Assembly (NCBI GenBank): GCA_023362775.1
Contig: JALMGJ010000003.1
Coordinates: forward strand, 74,881,355 to 74,945,354
Source: Charina bottae
Lineage: Eukaryota; Chordata; Lepidosauria; Squamata; Charinaidae
Direction: 5' to 3'
Length of the DNA: 64,000 bases
Shown: positions 32,372 through 43,460 of the stretch, one piece after another
How positions within the stretch are numbered: the first letter of the stretch is position 1
How the letters are laid out: each line of letters opens with the position of its first letter
Made by a program: the position numbers and the translations under genes
Notes under the pieces: model-generated
What the model saw: the letters and a program-made list of their open reading frames with translations, nothing else
Told to the model about the DNA's origin: nothing
Databases searched by the model: none

Positions 32372-33129
32372 TGTCAGATTTCTCGTATGAAATTGGCAAA
32401 TTGGTTTCCTATACAAAGCATGATGACGTGACGCCAGGTGGCCAGATAACACAAAGCCTTCCCATAACTTTGAATAGCTTTGCTTATCATCTTCATTAGA
32501 TATGATGAGCTAGAAGGTACCATGTGATGTATTGTTATGGCTAGTGCCTACACAAGCAATGGGACCTTCCCATGAGAACAAATCCTCCTGATTCCGTCTG
32601 TGGGACGCCTTGCTCTGTTTAGAGCAAGGGAGGGGGGGAAATCACGTGCTTGCTGAGATGCGGCACTGCCACCCAATAGCAGGTCACGCTATGTGCTATG
32701 GCCTATGTTTTAGGCCTAGTGTGTGTCACACCTAACATCCAGCCAATCAGAAAGCTGGAAGAACTGAATATCTAACCATGCAAAATGGTGTTCTATGCTT
32801 CTTGACTTCTGTCTGGTCTTTTTAGCCATGTTCATGTGTGTATTCTACTTCTGAGGGCTGGGCAGCGCGTAGCTAGCCATGGCTGTGTTTTGTAGGCCAT
32901 GGCATGAGCTCTGGCCCTGGAAACAATACACGAAACTCTGCTTATAAGTTTGTTTTTCCTTTTGCAATGCTGTACCATGTATATTCAACTTTCCTTTTTG
33001 CGATAATGTACTGTATATACATTATTGCCTTATGCTACAAGTAAACACTTTTAGCCCTAAAAGCTGCACTCTTGTCTGTTTATTCTTAAGCCTCGCTTTT
33101 TTCCCTATAAGCCAGTGTACATCCTATCA
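32372..33129 (-). mobile_element. Solo LTR, 758 bp, inside the hAT
   Basis: TGTCAGATTTC … CATCCTATCA with exact 5-bp duplication GAGGC (32367-32371, 33130-33134). The uninterrupted host sequence is visible in the 36966 element, which confirms both borders. Its minus-strand reading (GCTTATAGGG… to GAAATCTGACA) matches the 20409 solo LTR. Confidence 0.9.
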
Positions 33130-33289
33130 GAGGCCCTATCAGTGCAGCAACTGGAAGCCCAGTTGCCACGTGCGAGCCCAGCAGCAGAAGCAGCACCACA
33201 GTCCAGGTTCCTGCCTCCTTACCTGATCCTGAGATTGTTTGCCCAGCAGTGGTGAGGCCAGGGAAAGCAGGCACGGGAAGGTTGTGGAA

Positions 33290-34345
33290 AGAGGGTGCGT
33301 GTTTGTGTGTGCGTGTGTGCGTGTGCGCGCGCGCAGATTACTTGCTCAGTGTAATCGCGCGCACACACACACACACACGCACCCCACACCCTCTTTCTCC
33401 AGCCTCCCTGCAACAGGTGCGGGTGCATTTGGTCATGGGGAGGCTGGAGAAAGAGGGTGTGGGGTGCGTGTGTGTGTATGTGTGTGCATCTGATCGGGCT
33501 TGGCCGAGGGAGGAGAGTTGTCAGGCCGCCGAGCAAGAGAAGCTGGCTGCGCTCGGCTGCTTCAGCCACACCACTCCGCCCCTTGCTGCCCGCTGAAGCC
33601 CCCCAGCGTCGCCGGCTCCTGCTCGGCGGCCCGACAACTCTCCTCCCTCGGCCAAGCCCGATCAGATGCACACACACACACACACTCACAGGACAGACTG
33701 CCCTGGCAGGAGCTGGCCATGCTGGGGGGCTTCAGCGGGTGGCAAGGGGCGGTGTGGTGTGGCTGAAGCCCCTCAGCATGGCCGGCTTCTGCCGAGGGCA
33801 GTTTGTCCTGTGAGTGTGTATGTGTGCCTCTGATCGGGCTTGGCCGAGGGAGGAGAGTTGTTGCTGCTGATGCTGCCGAGCAAAAGAAGCAGGAGCCAGC
33901 TACGCTGGGGGGCTTCAGCCACACCACTCCGCCCCTTGCCACCCGCTGAAGCCCCCCAGCGTGGCCAGCTCCTGTTTGGCGGCCCGACAACTCTCCTCCC
34001 TTGGCCAAGCCCGATCAGATGCACACACACACACACACACACACTCACAGGACAAACTGCCCTGGCAGGAGCTGGCCATACTGGGGGGCTTCAGCGGGTG
34101 GCGAGGGGCAGAGTGGTGTGGCTGAAGCCTCCCAGCACGGCTGGCTCCTGCCGAGGGCAGTCTGTCCTGTGAGTGTGTGAGTGTGTGTATGTGCATCTGA
34201 TCAGGCTTGGCCGAGGGAGGAGAGTTGTCGGGCCGCTGAGCAGGAGAAGCAGGAGCCGGCCACCCTGGGGAGCTTCAGCGGGCAGCAAGGGGCGGAGTGG
34301 TGTGGCTGAAGCAGCCGAGCGCAGCCGGCTCCTCCTGTTTCTCCT
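33290..34345. repeat. Array of CpG-rich hairpin modules spaced by (CA)n/(GT)n
   Basis: Repeats of TTGGCCGAGGGAGGAGAGTT … AACTCTCCTCCCTCGGCCAA (inverted arms) alternate with GGACAGACTGCCCTGGCAGG … CTGCCGAGGGCAGTTTGTCC (inverted arms). The central segment GCCACACCACTCCGCCCCTT occurs in both orientations. About five modules. Every long open frame here is a by-product. Confidence 0.88.
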
Positions 34346-34583
34346 GCTCTGTGGCGGTGGCAGCAGCAGCGACTCTCCTCCCTCCCTCGGCCAAGCCTGA
34401 GGGGGATGGGGCAGTGGTGGGCCTCCATCCCCTCCATCCCCGCCCCTTGTTCCCTGGCCGATGACGGTGCTGTGTGCACAGTGTGTGTACTCCGGCCTCC
34501 CCCAAACACACCAGCTCTGCCGCACCATTTACTGCTAGAATAAAAAAAAACTTTAAAAATCGAAAAAAAAAAATAAAATCCGT

Positions 34584-34700
34584 GCCAATCACGCTGATGG
34601 GGGCGGGGTTTGCAGGCGGGAGCCAATCGTGTGGGGCGGGGGCGGGGTTTGCAGGTGGGAGCCAATTGCGTGGACTGGGGGGGCGGGATTTGGAGGCCGG
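34584..34700 (-). promoter_or_regulatory. Three CCAAT/GC-box units
   Basis: GGGGCGGGGTTTGCAGGCGG followed by GAGCCAATCG, three times, each about 37 bp. GCCAAT and GGGGCGGGG are the classical NF-Y and Sp1 sites. The same unit occurs in hAT families B and D. Confidence 0.7.
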
Positions 34701-34785
34701 CATGGTGACATAAGACCCTGTCCCGTTTTGCCATCCCAAAAGTTCCGTTTTTGTCTGAAGGAAATATGGTCAGCCTATGTTAGAG

Positions 34786-36957
34786 ATATTGGGTTTCAAC
34801 CAAGCACGTCTCACACAAGCTTGAAGGAGGGGTAGCTCTGCTGCAACCTAATCTTACTGCTTTGTGTGGGAGGGGCTTGAATCCCGGTTTTTTGTTCGTC
34901 TCCTTCCTTTCCTTCCTTTCTTTTCTGTTCGAATTTCAACCAGGAAGGATGGTCATCCATGACTGTCCTCGTGGCTCATACCTCCATTCAGCAAGGCCAC
35001 ATTGAGAAGACTGTGGGTTTGGTCAGAACCTATTGCTCGCACACATGGACCGTTTCTACCATGGAACTGATTAACATCGAGAACTACAATAAAGTGTAAG
35101 CTATTTTTATGTTACTTTACATTAATGTGTGAAGTGTGTTTATTTTGTGTTTTTGAACTGATTAAGCCTTGTGCAAGTTACTGGCGTGCTTCTGCTCTGC
35201 TATAAACTAATTAAAAGCTGTGTGGATTTCTGTTATTAGCATTTCAGAATTCCTACAGTTAGACCCTGATTTACCCATGCTTCCATCACTTGACTCACTC
35301 TTACCTTGACTCATGACAGCTAAGGATGAATTTTAAAATCTTCTCTTCTTTCTCAGTGGCCTGACAGAAGATCTAGCATCGCAAGAGCACAACACAGACC
35401 ACTTTGTCTTCTAAAGTGCCAAAAAGCACAGTAAACACATTAATTTGGTTTTGAGACAGTAATCCTAAATGGGGGGAAGGGAGGGGTGAAACATAAGAAA
35501 AGTGGAGCTGTCTTTTCTCAACCCAGTGAATTTAAAACAAACAAAACCTCCCCTATCTCTTCCTTCTCCTCCACCGAAATTAAGGGAAGAACTGGTGTAG
35601 CTGAGAGACTGATTGTAGAGTCTCTCAATCCCATTATAAGGTCTGCTGGCCAAAGAATCTGGAAGTTATGACTGCTTTATTAATTTAATTTAAAAATAAA
35701 CATGTGTTTGCTTTGGTTAAATATAGCTAAAAATAAATCTAGCATCTGCTTGCTTTATATTTATCCATTAATAGAATCCAGTTGGCAACTGAACTACAAC
35801 TCCCAGCAGCAACAGCACCTGTATTCAGTAAGAAGGAATCCTGGGATTTGTAGTTCAGCTACTTCTATTCTCCCAGAGTTAATCCAAAATGTCTAAGCCA
35901 GGGGTAAAATCTCAGACCTATAAAACTGAATTTACAGGGAGAAATGCATCAATAAATAAGTTGATATATGGTAGTCAGCTGAAAAAAGGTATCGTATGTT
36001 AATGTATGGAAAAGATTTATCACACTAATAAAATCGAACAGTCTGTTTTATACATGGGATCTATGTAACTCTAATTAATTAGAAATGTGATTAAATTCAT
36101 CCCTAGCTTAAACAAATTGAAAACATAATACTACTAAGACCCAGTCCTATATCTTTTAGTAGTATGTAAATATCCTTGAACTCAGTGGAACTTGCTTCTG
36201 AGTAAAGGTTTTTGGGAATCAGGAAGCTAGAGATTTCTATATAATTATCAAAATATTTCTAGGCATCTTAGCAGCAGCCAATATAAACTACATCTAACTA
36301 AGCTGATTTAGTTCCACAGAGATCAGTAGAACTAAATGAAAGAAATCTTTGACAATTGGATTATGGACTTATTGTGACTAGAATGTACATATGCTTCTTT
36401 GAGAAATGTAGGGGCTATTATAATAAAAATTGGATTATAAACCTTTCCCACTTTAATTCCTTTTAAAAAGCCTTATTTAAATTAATTTTTTTCATTACCA
36501 GACCAATCTTCTCAATATCTTAATTTGAACTTGTTTTGAGTTTTATTATTTGAAATAATATAGTAAGTACTAAGATTTTTCTAAAAATTTCTACATGGTG
36601 AACACAGGGTGGAAGTACTTTAGGACTGACATATCTTAGATTTCCTCATGTGAGGTCACATTTTGCACAATATCACACACAAGCAGTGCAAAAAAAGTGA
36701 TTATTCTGCTTTACCAAGCTAAGAAATGGTATCAGAAGTGTTGGTATATTGGTATATATTTTGTTCAGCAAACTGAAGCATGAGCAAATTAATATATACG
36801 CATTTTAATTTGGAATAGAAACCTTATTCATCTTGTCCAAAAGAATCTATGTGGAAGAAAAAATTACATGGATTTGGACTCAGGGGCATCTATGAGCAAG
36901 AGATAAACAAAGTCAAGATAGTGGCCATGACCACATAAAGCCACACTCATTTTTACA
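34786..36957. other. Non-coding, no gene recognised
   Basis: A short inverted repeat lies at about 35785-35859 (CTGAACTACAACTCCCAG / CTGGGATTTGTAGTTCAG), probably an old transposon remnant. A C/T-rich tract before AG at about 34945 followed by a 50-codon open stretch and AATAAA at 35091 was considered and not accepted as an exon. Confidence 0.45.
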
Positions 36958-37139
36958 TGCATTGCTAGGCTGACCATATTTCCTTCAGATGAAAACGGGA
37001 CTTTGGGGATGGCAAAACGGGACAGGGTCTTATGCCACCATGCCGGCCTCCAAACCCCGCCCCCAAGTCCACGCAATTGGCTCCCGCCTGCAAACCCCGC
37101 CCCCGCCCCACACGATTGGCTCCCGCCTGCAAACCCCGC

Positions 37140-37660
37140 CTTCGAAAGGGCAGGCTCCGGGAACCCCGAAAAATGCCCTCAGTCTAGGCAGGGAGGCTGC
37201 GCGCACGCGCATGTTGCCAAGGGGCGCTCAGCTGTTCTGCGGGGAGAATTTCCACCCCGGCTCCAGGGCAGCGTGTGCATGTGGGGAGGGGAGGCTTTTG
37301 CCTCCCTGCCAGAACCGAGGGCATTTTCGGGGTCCCCAGAGCCTGCCCTTTCGAAGGGGCAGCGGCAGCAGCAGCAGCAGTGCTCCCCTTCGAAAGGGCA
37401 GGCTCCAGGGACCCCGAAAATGCCCTCAGTTTAGGCAGGGAGGCTGCGCGCAAGCGGCGCTCAGCTGTTCTGCGGGGAGAATTTCCACCCCGGCTCCAGG
37501 GCAGCGTGTGCGTGCGGGGAGGAGGCTTTTGCCTCCCTGCCAGAACCGAGGGCATTTTCGGGGTCCCCGGAGCCTGCCCTTTCGAAGGGGCAGCGGCAGC
37601 AGTGGCAACCCGGAAGCACCGCCACCGGCACTTCCATGTTTTTGTTTGGAAAGCCCTGGC
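37140..37660. repeat. Two hairpin modules plus family A terminus
   Basis: Each module begins TTCGAAAGGGCAGGCTCC … CCCCGAAAATGCCCTCAG and ends with the inverse, GAGGGCATTTTCGGGGTCCC … CCTGCCCTTTCGAA. The arms are about 60 bp and the interior is CpG-rich. Three such modules form the core of the family A element at 58974-59945, which probably explains their origin here: an insertion that lost its left end. Confidence 0.85.
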
Positions 37661-37667
37661 CTAGTGC

Positions 37668-37670
<3 letters not shown>

Positions 37671-37705
<35 letters not shown>
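37671..37705 (+). repeat. (GT)n microsatellite
   Basis: About 17 GT units inside the hAT. Confidence 0.95.
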
Positions 37706-37708
<3 letters not shown>

Positions 37709-38670
37709 TTACGCTGAGCAAGTAATCTGAGCGCATGCACACACACACACACGCACCCTCTTTCCACAACCTTCCCGTGCCTGCTTTCCCTGGCCTCACC
37801 ACTGCTGGGCAGACAATCTCAGGATCAGGTAAGGAGGCAGGAACCTTGACTGTGGTGCTGCTTCTGCTGCTGGGATCGCACGTGGCAACTGTGCTTCCAG
37901 TTGCCACGCTGATAGGGCCTCTTCCGGGCTGCCTCCAATGGCAAGTCCGGCTCCAGTCCTCCTTCCTGTCTTCCTGTCCTCCTTCCCACCGGGTTTAAAA
38001 AAGGAACAAAATTGAGATTTTTATCAAAACGACGGGACGGTTGAAAAATGCTAAAATAACGGGACTGTCCCGTTCAAAACGGGACGTATGGTCACCCTAT
38101 GCGTTGCATACACAACACAAATCAAAACAGGATTGGGCTTTGACAGTGTGGTTGTGGCCACCATCTTGACTTTTTTCATGCCCTCTGCAGATGCCCCTGT
38201 TTGGACTATAAATAAATTTGAACATGTAAAATGTCACAAGGTTAACATGTGAAGAAATCTTATGCAGATATGATCCATTCAAATTCCATGAATAGACTAC
38301 AGACACAGGAAGAAATACTTGGTGAAGTCCAGAATGTGGCATGGTTAATGTACTTACAAATTATTGGAAGAATAAAAACTGACCTCAAAAACAAAGGAGG
38401 GCTTTTAAGAAAAATGACAGAATTTCAACTATTCATACAGAATCAAGACTATCTATTAGGACATATATATAAATTGTTATTTAGATATGATACAGAGTCC
38501 GAACAAATAAAAAATTGTATGATAAAATGGATGCAAAACTTTGAAAAAATAGTAACAATACAATAATTGGAAGAACTATGGAACAAATCTATAAAATTCA
38601 CTCCAAGTTACAACTTAAGAGAAAATTGGTACAAAATATTTTATAGATGGTGTATAACTGTCAATAATTG

Positions 38671-38885
38671 TGGAGTCCTTGGTGCTCTCTGAGCCTTGTT
38701 GTTTTCTTGCAGATGTTTCATTGCCAGGCTAGGCAACATCTTCAGTGCGAAAAGGGAGTGGGACTTGCTCTCCCTTTTCGCACTGAAGATGTTGCCTAGC
38801 CTGGCGATGAAACGTCTGCAAGACAACAAGGCTCAGAGAGCACCAAGGACTCCACAGTTCAACCCTGAGCCACAAATATTCTCTT
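38671..38885. mobile_element. Foldback ribozyme element (class 2), 215 bp
   Basis: Flanked by an exact 13-bp duplication CTGTCAATAATTG (38658-38670, 38886-38898) inside the L1. Inverted arms of about 100 bp meet at GGGAGTGGGACTTGCTCTCCC. The right arm continues about 30 bp beyond the left one (GTTCAACCCTGAGCCACAAA), so only one strand orientation has a complete 3' end. Each arm has a complete hammerhead-like core (38709-38749 minus; 38779-38821 plus). Confidence 0.85.
38779..38821 (+). ncRNA. Hammerhead-like ribozyme core (class 2)
   Basis: GCACTGAAGA, extra U, helix II GTTGCC/GGCGAT, GAAA, ACGTC, TGCAAG. Same design as 18669-18710, with one compensatory wobble in helix II. Confidence 0.62.
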
Positions 38886-39060
38886 CTGTCAATAATTGCC
38901 AAGACTGACAAATCTTATAGTAATAAATGCAGGAAATGCCATGATATAGAAGGAACATTTTACCATATGTGATGGACATGTAAAAAAAAGCCTCCAAAGT
39001 ACTGGAAAGAAACATATAATACTATTCAGAGAATTTTAGAAATCAAGTTTCAATTGAAAC

Positions 39061-39373
39061 AGATGCGGGAGGGGCAAAGCTTATATGGGGATTTGAAGAT
39101 TAAAATATATATATATTGATGTAATAGACAAGAAATATTCTTTAATGTTATATATAGACCTAGCATGTAAGATAAAATTTTTAAAATACCATGACCAGAT
39201 ACAAATCGGAAGTTGACCAAATTCTATGTTTCAGCTTTATCTTTTTTCCTTTTTTCCTTTACTACACTTTTTTATCTTTTCTTTTTTCTTGATTTGTATT
39301 TCCATTTTCTTTTCTGTTTCAAACTTTTATCTATGTAAAATTAAAATCTAATAAAATTTGTTAAAAAAAAAAA
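39061..39373 (+). mobile_element. 5'-truncated L1 3' end, about 312 bp
   Basis: Ends with AAAATCTAATAAAATTTG and a poly(A) run. Flanked by GTTTCAATTGAAAC (39047-39060 and 39374-39387; one or two A's are ambiguous). Typical target-primed insertion. Confidence 0.85.
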
Positions 39374-40115
39374 GTTTCAATTGAAACCACATTTTTTTAA
39401 CTAGACATAATTCCAAGACATATCAACAAAAATATCACAGTTTACTAAAATACATATTCACAGCCATGAGGATAAATCTAGCACAACATTGGAAAAGAGA
39501 GATGTTACTGATTATATCAGATTGGGAACTTAAACTTGGAGAATATGCAGCAACAGCAAAACTAACACAATATTCACTTTTCACAATAGAAGTTTGACCC
39601 AATTTAAGCAAGAATGGCTTCCATATATATTATATATTATGCAGCAAGACAAATTTAAGCATTTAGAGTATACTTTTAAGGGGGAAAAGAATTGACCAAA
39701 GAACTGAGATCAGAAATATATGAACATTTTAAATGTTTATAAAAACTGTATATGAGTTGGAGTACAACCAAGGGAAGTTAGAAACTAAATATTTACCTAT
39801 AATGTTTTTAGAATTTTACTTCTTTCTCTTTTTGGGGGGGGGTAGTGATATATATTTAAATAATAAGATAGTGGCAATATTGGTATTCAGTTCAGAGATT
39901 CAAAAAGATATTTACCACCCTTTTCCTTTTTGTTAAAAATAATTTAATGTATTGTTTTTTATAGTTGATTTTTCTTTAATGATATACTGAGCATCAACTG
40001 TATGACTTTTGCAACTTCTTTATCCACTTCCTGATATTATATCTTGGTATTATATTTTTATTTTATTTTATTCCCTTTTTTCCTTTTTATAAAAAATTAA
40101 AAACATGTAAACAAA

Positions 40116-40461
40116 CACAACTTAAAATTATCATTTGAAGATTTATGCAGTGATATAAAATTGCCACTATAGTCTTTCTAGTGTTTGATGTTTTTTTGCC
40201 ATGGTGCTGACAGCTTGATGTTACAGTTCTTGCAACAAATATGAATACGTATGAAAGAACTCAAAGGTGTTTTGATAGAAAATAGCATTTTATCTAGTTT
40301 TGCTCCTAATCTGAACTTCTGAACTATAATCTTGGATTTCAAGACCTTCATATCAAAGGAAACTTTGATTCTGAAGTGTTAACAAAATACTTACATAGAA
40401 TGCAAAACACATTTTATGAGTTGTATGAATTACATGCATGAGTGTGTATTACCAGCCTATT
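40116..40461. other. Non-coding, nothing recognised
   Basis: No features seen. Confidence 0.5.
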
Positions 40462-40512
40462 AGGAGGAGGAGGAGGAGGAGGAGGAGGAGGAGGAGGAGG
40501 AGGAGGAGGAGG
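40462..40512 (+). repeat. (GGA)n microsatellite
   Basis: About 16 AGG/GGA units directly before a SINE head. Confidence 0.95.
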
Positions 40513-41136
40513 GGATCAGCGGATAAGACGCCAGGCTTGTCGATCGGAAGATCGCAAGTTCGGAGGTTCGAATCCCTAGCCCAGGGCTTTTCAAAGTGCT
40601 GCCACCGGCGACACACTGGTGGCGGCGGCGGCGGCAGAGTGGGGGGGCGTGCGGCGGCGCGTGCGTGCACAGCGGCGTCACAGGGCGGTGTGCGGCGGCG
40701 CACGCGCGTGCACGGCGGCGGCAGCCTCCGCTAAAATGCGGAAGCACTTATCCCGCGCCGCTGCTGCTGCCGCCGTGCACGCGCGCGCCGCCACTTCCGG
40801 GTGGTGTGGCGACACACCACGCTGTGTGTGGCGACACACTTTTGTGTCGCGACACACAGTTTGGAAAGCTCTGCCCTAGCCCCACGTGACGGAGTGAGCT
40901 CCCGCACTAGCCCCAGCTCTTGCCAACCTAGCAATTCGAAAGCATGCAAATGCAAGTAGATGAATAGGTACCACTTCGGTGGGTAGATAACAGCATTCCG
41001 CATGTGTCATGCCGGCCACATGACCATGGAAGCGTCTTTGGACAACGCTGGCTCTTCGGTTAACAAACGGAGATGAGCACCAGCCCCTAGAGTCGGACAC
41101 GACTGCACAAATGTGCGTGGGGAACCTTTACCTTTT
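40511..41136 (+). mobile_element. Sauria-type SINE split by a hAT
   Basis: Head GGATCAGCGGATAAGACGCC to AATCCCTAGCC, then the inserted hAT (40582-40873), then the body from CCACGTGACGGAGTGAGCTC to the tail GTCGGACACGACTGCAC. Removing the hAT and one copy of the 8-bp duplication leaves a normal SINE. Confidence 0.9.
40582..40873. mobile_element. hAT MITE (family A), 292 bp, nested in a SINE
   Basis: Ends CAGGGCTTTTCAAAGTG / AGTTTGGAAAGCTCTG; exact 8-bp duplication CCCTAGCC (40574-40581, 40874-40881). The interior has CpG-rich GGCGGCGGCGGCAGAG and GTGCGGCGGCGCACGCG segments. Confidence 0.93.
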
Positions 41137-42540
41137 TATTAGGATAAAGGCTTCTTCATTGAAGGTTATGGACCATAATCTACTGGACTGCTCCAATGCA
41201 GGTTGGTAGATAGATGTTCTTTAACTTCCCAGTCTGAGAGAGAGAGATTGAAACATAGAAAGAAAGCAGATAATTTTTTTTGTCAGCTGTAGTGTACTTG
41301 AAACAGCAACGGAACTACTTTTTTCTTTGAAGTGCTATAGCTCTGTGGATCCTCTGGCCATTCTGTTTCCCCACTTTGAAAAACTCTTGCCTCACTTCAC
41401 CTCCCAGTTCTTAACCATAGCAGGACTTTCAAGGGGAAATGCAGCTCGAAGGCTTTTCAGCTTCCCCTTGTAGACATCATTCTGATTTTTCTAATGTGGC
41501 CAGACAATGCACACATCATGAAGTAAGGACCGTAGCCAGGCACAGCAAACTTTGATTGTGTTAAAATGTTGTGATGATGTCATGACACAAATTCTGCACT
41601 TACATATTTGTCTGGATGTGCCCATGATATTGTTGAATTCAAACCCAAACAGCCCCAAACATAGAGAAACAATTAAGATTCCTCTTTTGTTGATATCGTT
41701 GTTAAAGAAAAAGGGTGAAATCAGTGAAAGATACAAACTCCATAAAAGCATGTGGGGACTGGTAAGCTAACTGTGTACCGACATTGTACACACCATACAT
41801 TGATTCTGAGTAAAGCAATAGCTCAAAATAAGGAGCAGAAAGCAACTCCAGCTCCTCCTCTGGAAGCAATTCTAGTGTTGCTTATCCCGTCTCCACATTC
41901 TCCAGTTCTCTTACTCCAATATACAGCTTACATGGGCCCCCAGTTGAATATTTCTTTAAAAAGGAGCTCTTCTCTACTCTGTGTAATGCAGTTCTTCCCA
42001 GCCTGATGATGTCTTCCAAATGTGATGGACTTCAGTTTCCATATTCCTTAACCAGCTTGGCTGCGCTGGTCAGGGACTATGAGAGCTGGTCCAATCCATC
42101 CTTGGGGCAACATTAGACTGGGGAAAATTTATTTATTTAACAAATTTATATAGCTGCCCACCTATCCAAGGAACTCTGAATAATCGCTGTAACAAAAGTA
42201 AGTACAAGAAGATCTTGTAGCATCATAATCATCCTTAGATGATGAAGACAGAAAGTGAACTCAGACATTGCTCCATCTATTCAATATATCATCAACCTAG
42301 TTACCGAATTAACCCGTTTTCAGGGTCCACAGAATACATTCATAAAACAGCCAAAGGAGTTGCCTTCACACAACGTTCTAACCAAAGGTTAACCAAGGTG
42401 AACACCATCTAAGTTCAGCACGTTGTACAAAACGCATCTGCTAATTTTTTTACTATCTTGGTTAAGTGTGGAGTGAACACAACCTCTCTCTCTTTCTCTC
42501 TGCCCCTGATAAATACTTCGGGTGCTTTATTCCCCTGATA
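41137..42540. other. Non-coding, nothing recognised
   Basis: A short stretch near 42010-42110 (GTGATGGACTTCAGTTTCC) may be an old repeat. No gene seen. Confidence 0.45.
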
Positions 42541-42679
42541 TTGGGGGGGGGGGGTCATTCTGGCCCGTTCTTGCGCCTCTTCACTCTCTCTACCCCACGC
42601 GCATTAATGACTTTCCCCAATTAATCTTGCCTCGCTGATGCACTGCCTCAACCCTTTTTTTTTAAATAAGCATTCCCCC

Positions 42680-43460
42680 CGCCCCCTTCTGCCATGTCCA
42701 TTATTGATCGCCACGCCACTCTTTTAATTTATCCAGAAGGGAGGAGGGAGAAAAGTGAGCAAGACCCTCACGTGGCGCCGGCCGAATGGGAAGCGGCGGT
42801 GGCGCACTCCCAGCGGCTCGGTGCGCGCGCCCCGGACTTGCTCTTCGGGGCCGCGCACGCGGTCACTCGGCAGCGCGCTCGATGGTCTCTGCCCTAATGC
42901 GGGAGTCTGGGAAGGAAGGCGCTGCAGAAGGATGGGAGCTGTTCGGTGAGGCGGCGGGGGCAGCGAAGTCCTGTAGCTCGGCGGCTGGTGCGGATCGGGA
43001 GTAGAGTATTCGGGGCAACCTAGAGCCAGCCTTCCAGACGGGAAAGGAGCAGGAGGCTCAGCCGGAACGGCGGCGGCTGCTGGCCAGGTAATGAACGGAT
43101 GCTGCCGCTGCTGCACGGAGGGCAGCCCCAGACAGGGACACAGAAGAAAGCACCTTTCGGTCATCTGGATGTGGCCCAGTCAGGCAGCAGCAGAAAAGAG
43201 CTGCTGTTGGTGGGCCCGCAGCGGTCGCCGGCAGAGAGGTGTTTCCCGTCCTACCGCCAAGTCCGCTCTTCTGTCCCGAGTCCGCTCGCTCTTTTCCTTG
43301 CCCTGCTCACCCCCCACCCCCACCCCCGACACCCCCTTGGCCTCCGCTGCAGCCTGGTCTCTCCTGTCATGCATTAGCTCCGCACTTAACCAAGCGGCCG
43401 CTCCCCTGAGACGGCGAATCTCCTTTGCTGCCAAGCTAGACATTAGGAGTTTGCTTTTGG
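42680..43460 (+). promoter_or_regulatory. CpG island, possible host promoter and first exon
   Basis: Dense CpG and GC-rich sequence not bounded by any transposon terminus I can find, unlike the other GC-rich blocks here. The plus strand has a good 5' splice site at 43087/43088 (GGCCAG|GTAATG). Upstream frames (for example 42694-42897, 67 codons) show no known domain. Possible reading: a mostly untranslated first exon with a very long first intron. The opposite direction is also possible; CpG islands are often bidirectional. No gene name can be given. Confidence 0.4.

Larger units (their letters stand above)
32189..34777. mobile_element. Large GC-rich non-autonomous hAT (family C), 2.6 kb
   Basis: Ends TAGGGTGACC … GGTCAGCCTA with exact 8-bp duplication TGTTAGAG (32181-32188, 34778-34785). 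It shares its left third with the element at 36966-38099 in opposite orientation (AAACCCGGCGGGAAGGAGGA, CTGATCCTGAGATTG). It is interrupted by a solo LTR (32372-33129). The interior (33.4-34.4 kb) has alternating hairpin modules separated by (CA)n/(GT)n, then three CCAAT/GC-box units. No transposase. Confidence 0.92.
36966..38099. mobile_element. GC-rich non-autonomous hAT (family C), 1.1 kb
   Basis: Ends TAGGCTGACC … GGTCACCCTA with an 8-bp duplication differing at one base (TGCATTGC 36958-36965; TGCGTTGC 38100-38107). Contains three CCAAT/GC-box units (37045-37140), two hairpin modules bordered by TTCGAAAGGGCAGGCTCC (37140-37600), the right terminus of a family A hAT (GTTTGGAAAGCCCTG, about 37645-37660) without its left terminus, and a (GT)n tract. 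Confidence 0.88.
38240..40115 (+). pseudogene. L1 LINE, ORF2 C-terminal part and 3' UTR, twice interrupted
   Basis: Conceptual reading shows L1-type ORF2 C-terminal features: WYKIFYRWCIT, then KTDKSYSNKCRKCHDIEGTF and a TFYHM..TCKK finger-like segment, and after the second insertion AMRINLAQHWKREMLLIISD WELKLGEYA-like sequence. Stops and shifts are frequent. A 215-bp ribozyme element (38671-38885) and an L1 3'-end fragment (39061-39373) are nested inside. The end near 40115 is A-rich. Confidence 0.75.

Noticed and set aside
33219..34739. Frames up to 177 codons in the hAT at 32189
   Set aside because: Hairpin modules and (CA)n tracts read as His/Thr and Cys/Val runs on both strands; no motif.
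34945..35095. Possible exon with upstream pyrimidine tract and downstream GTGTAAG
   Set aside because: The 50-codon reading has no recognisable protein motif, and AATAAA directly at its end fits a retroelement remnant equally well.
40438..40747. Arg-, Leu- or Ser-rich frames
   Set aside because: Translation of the (GGA)n microsatellite.
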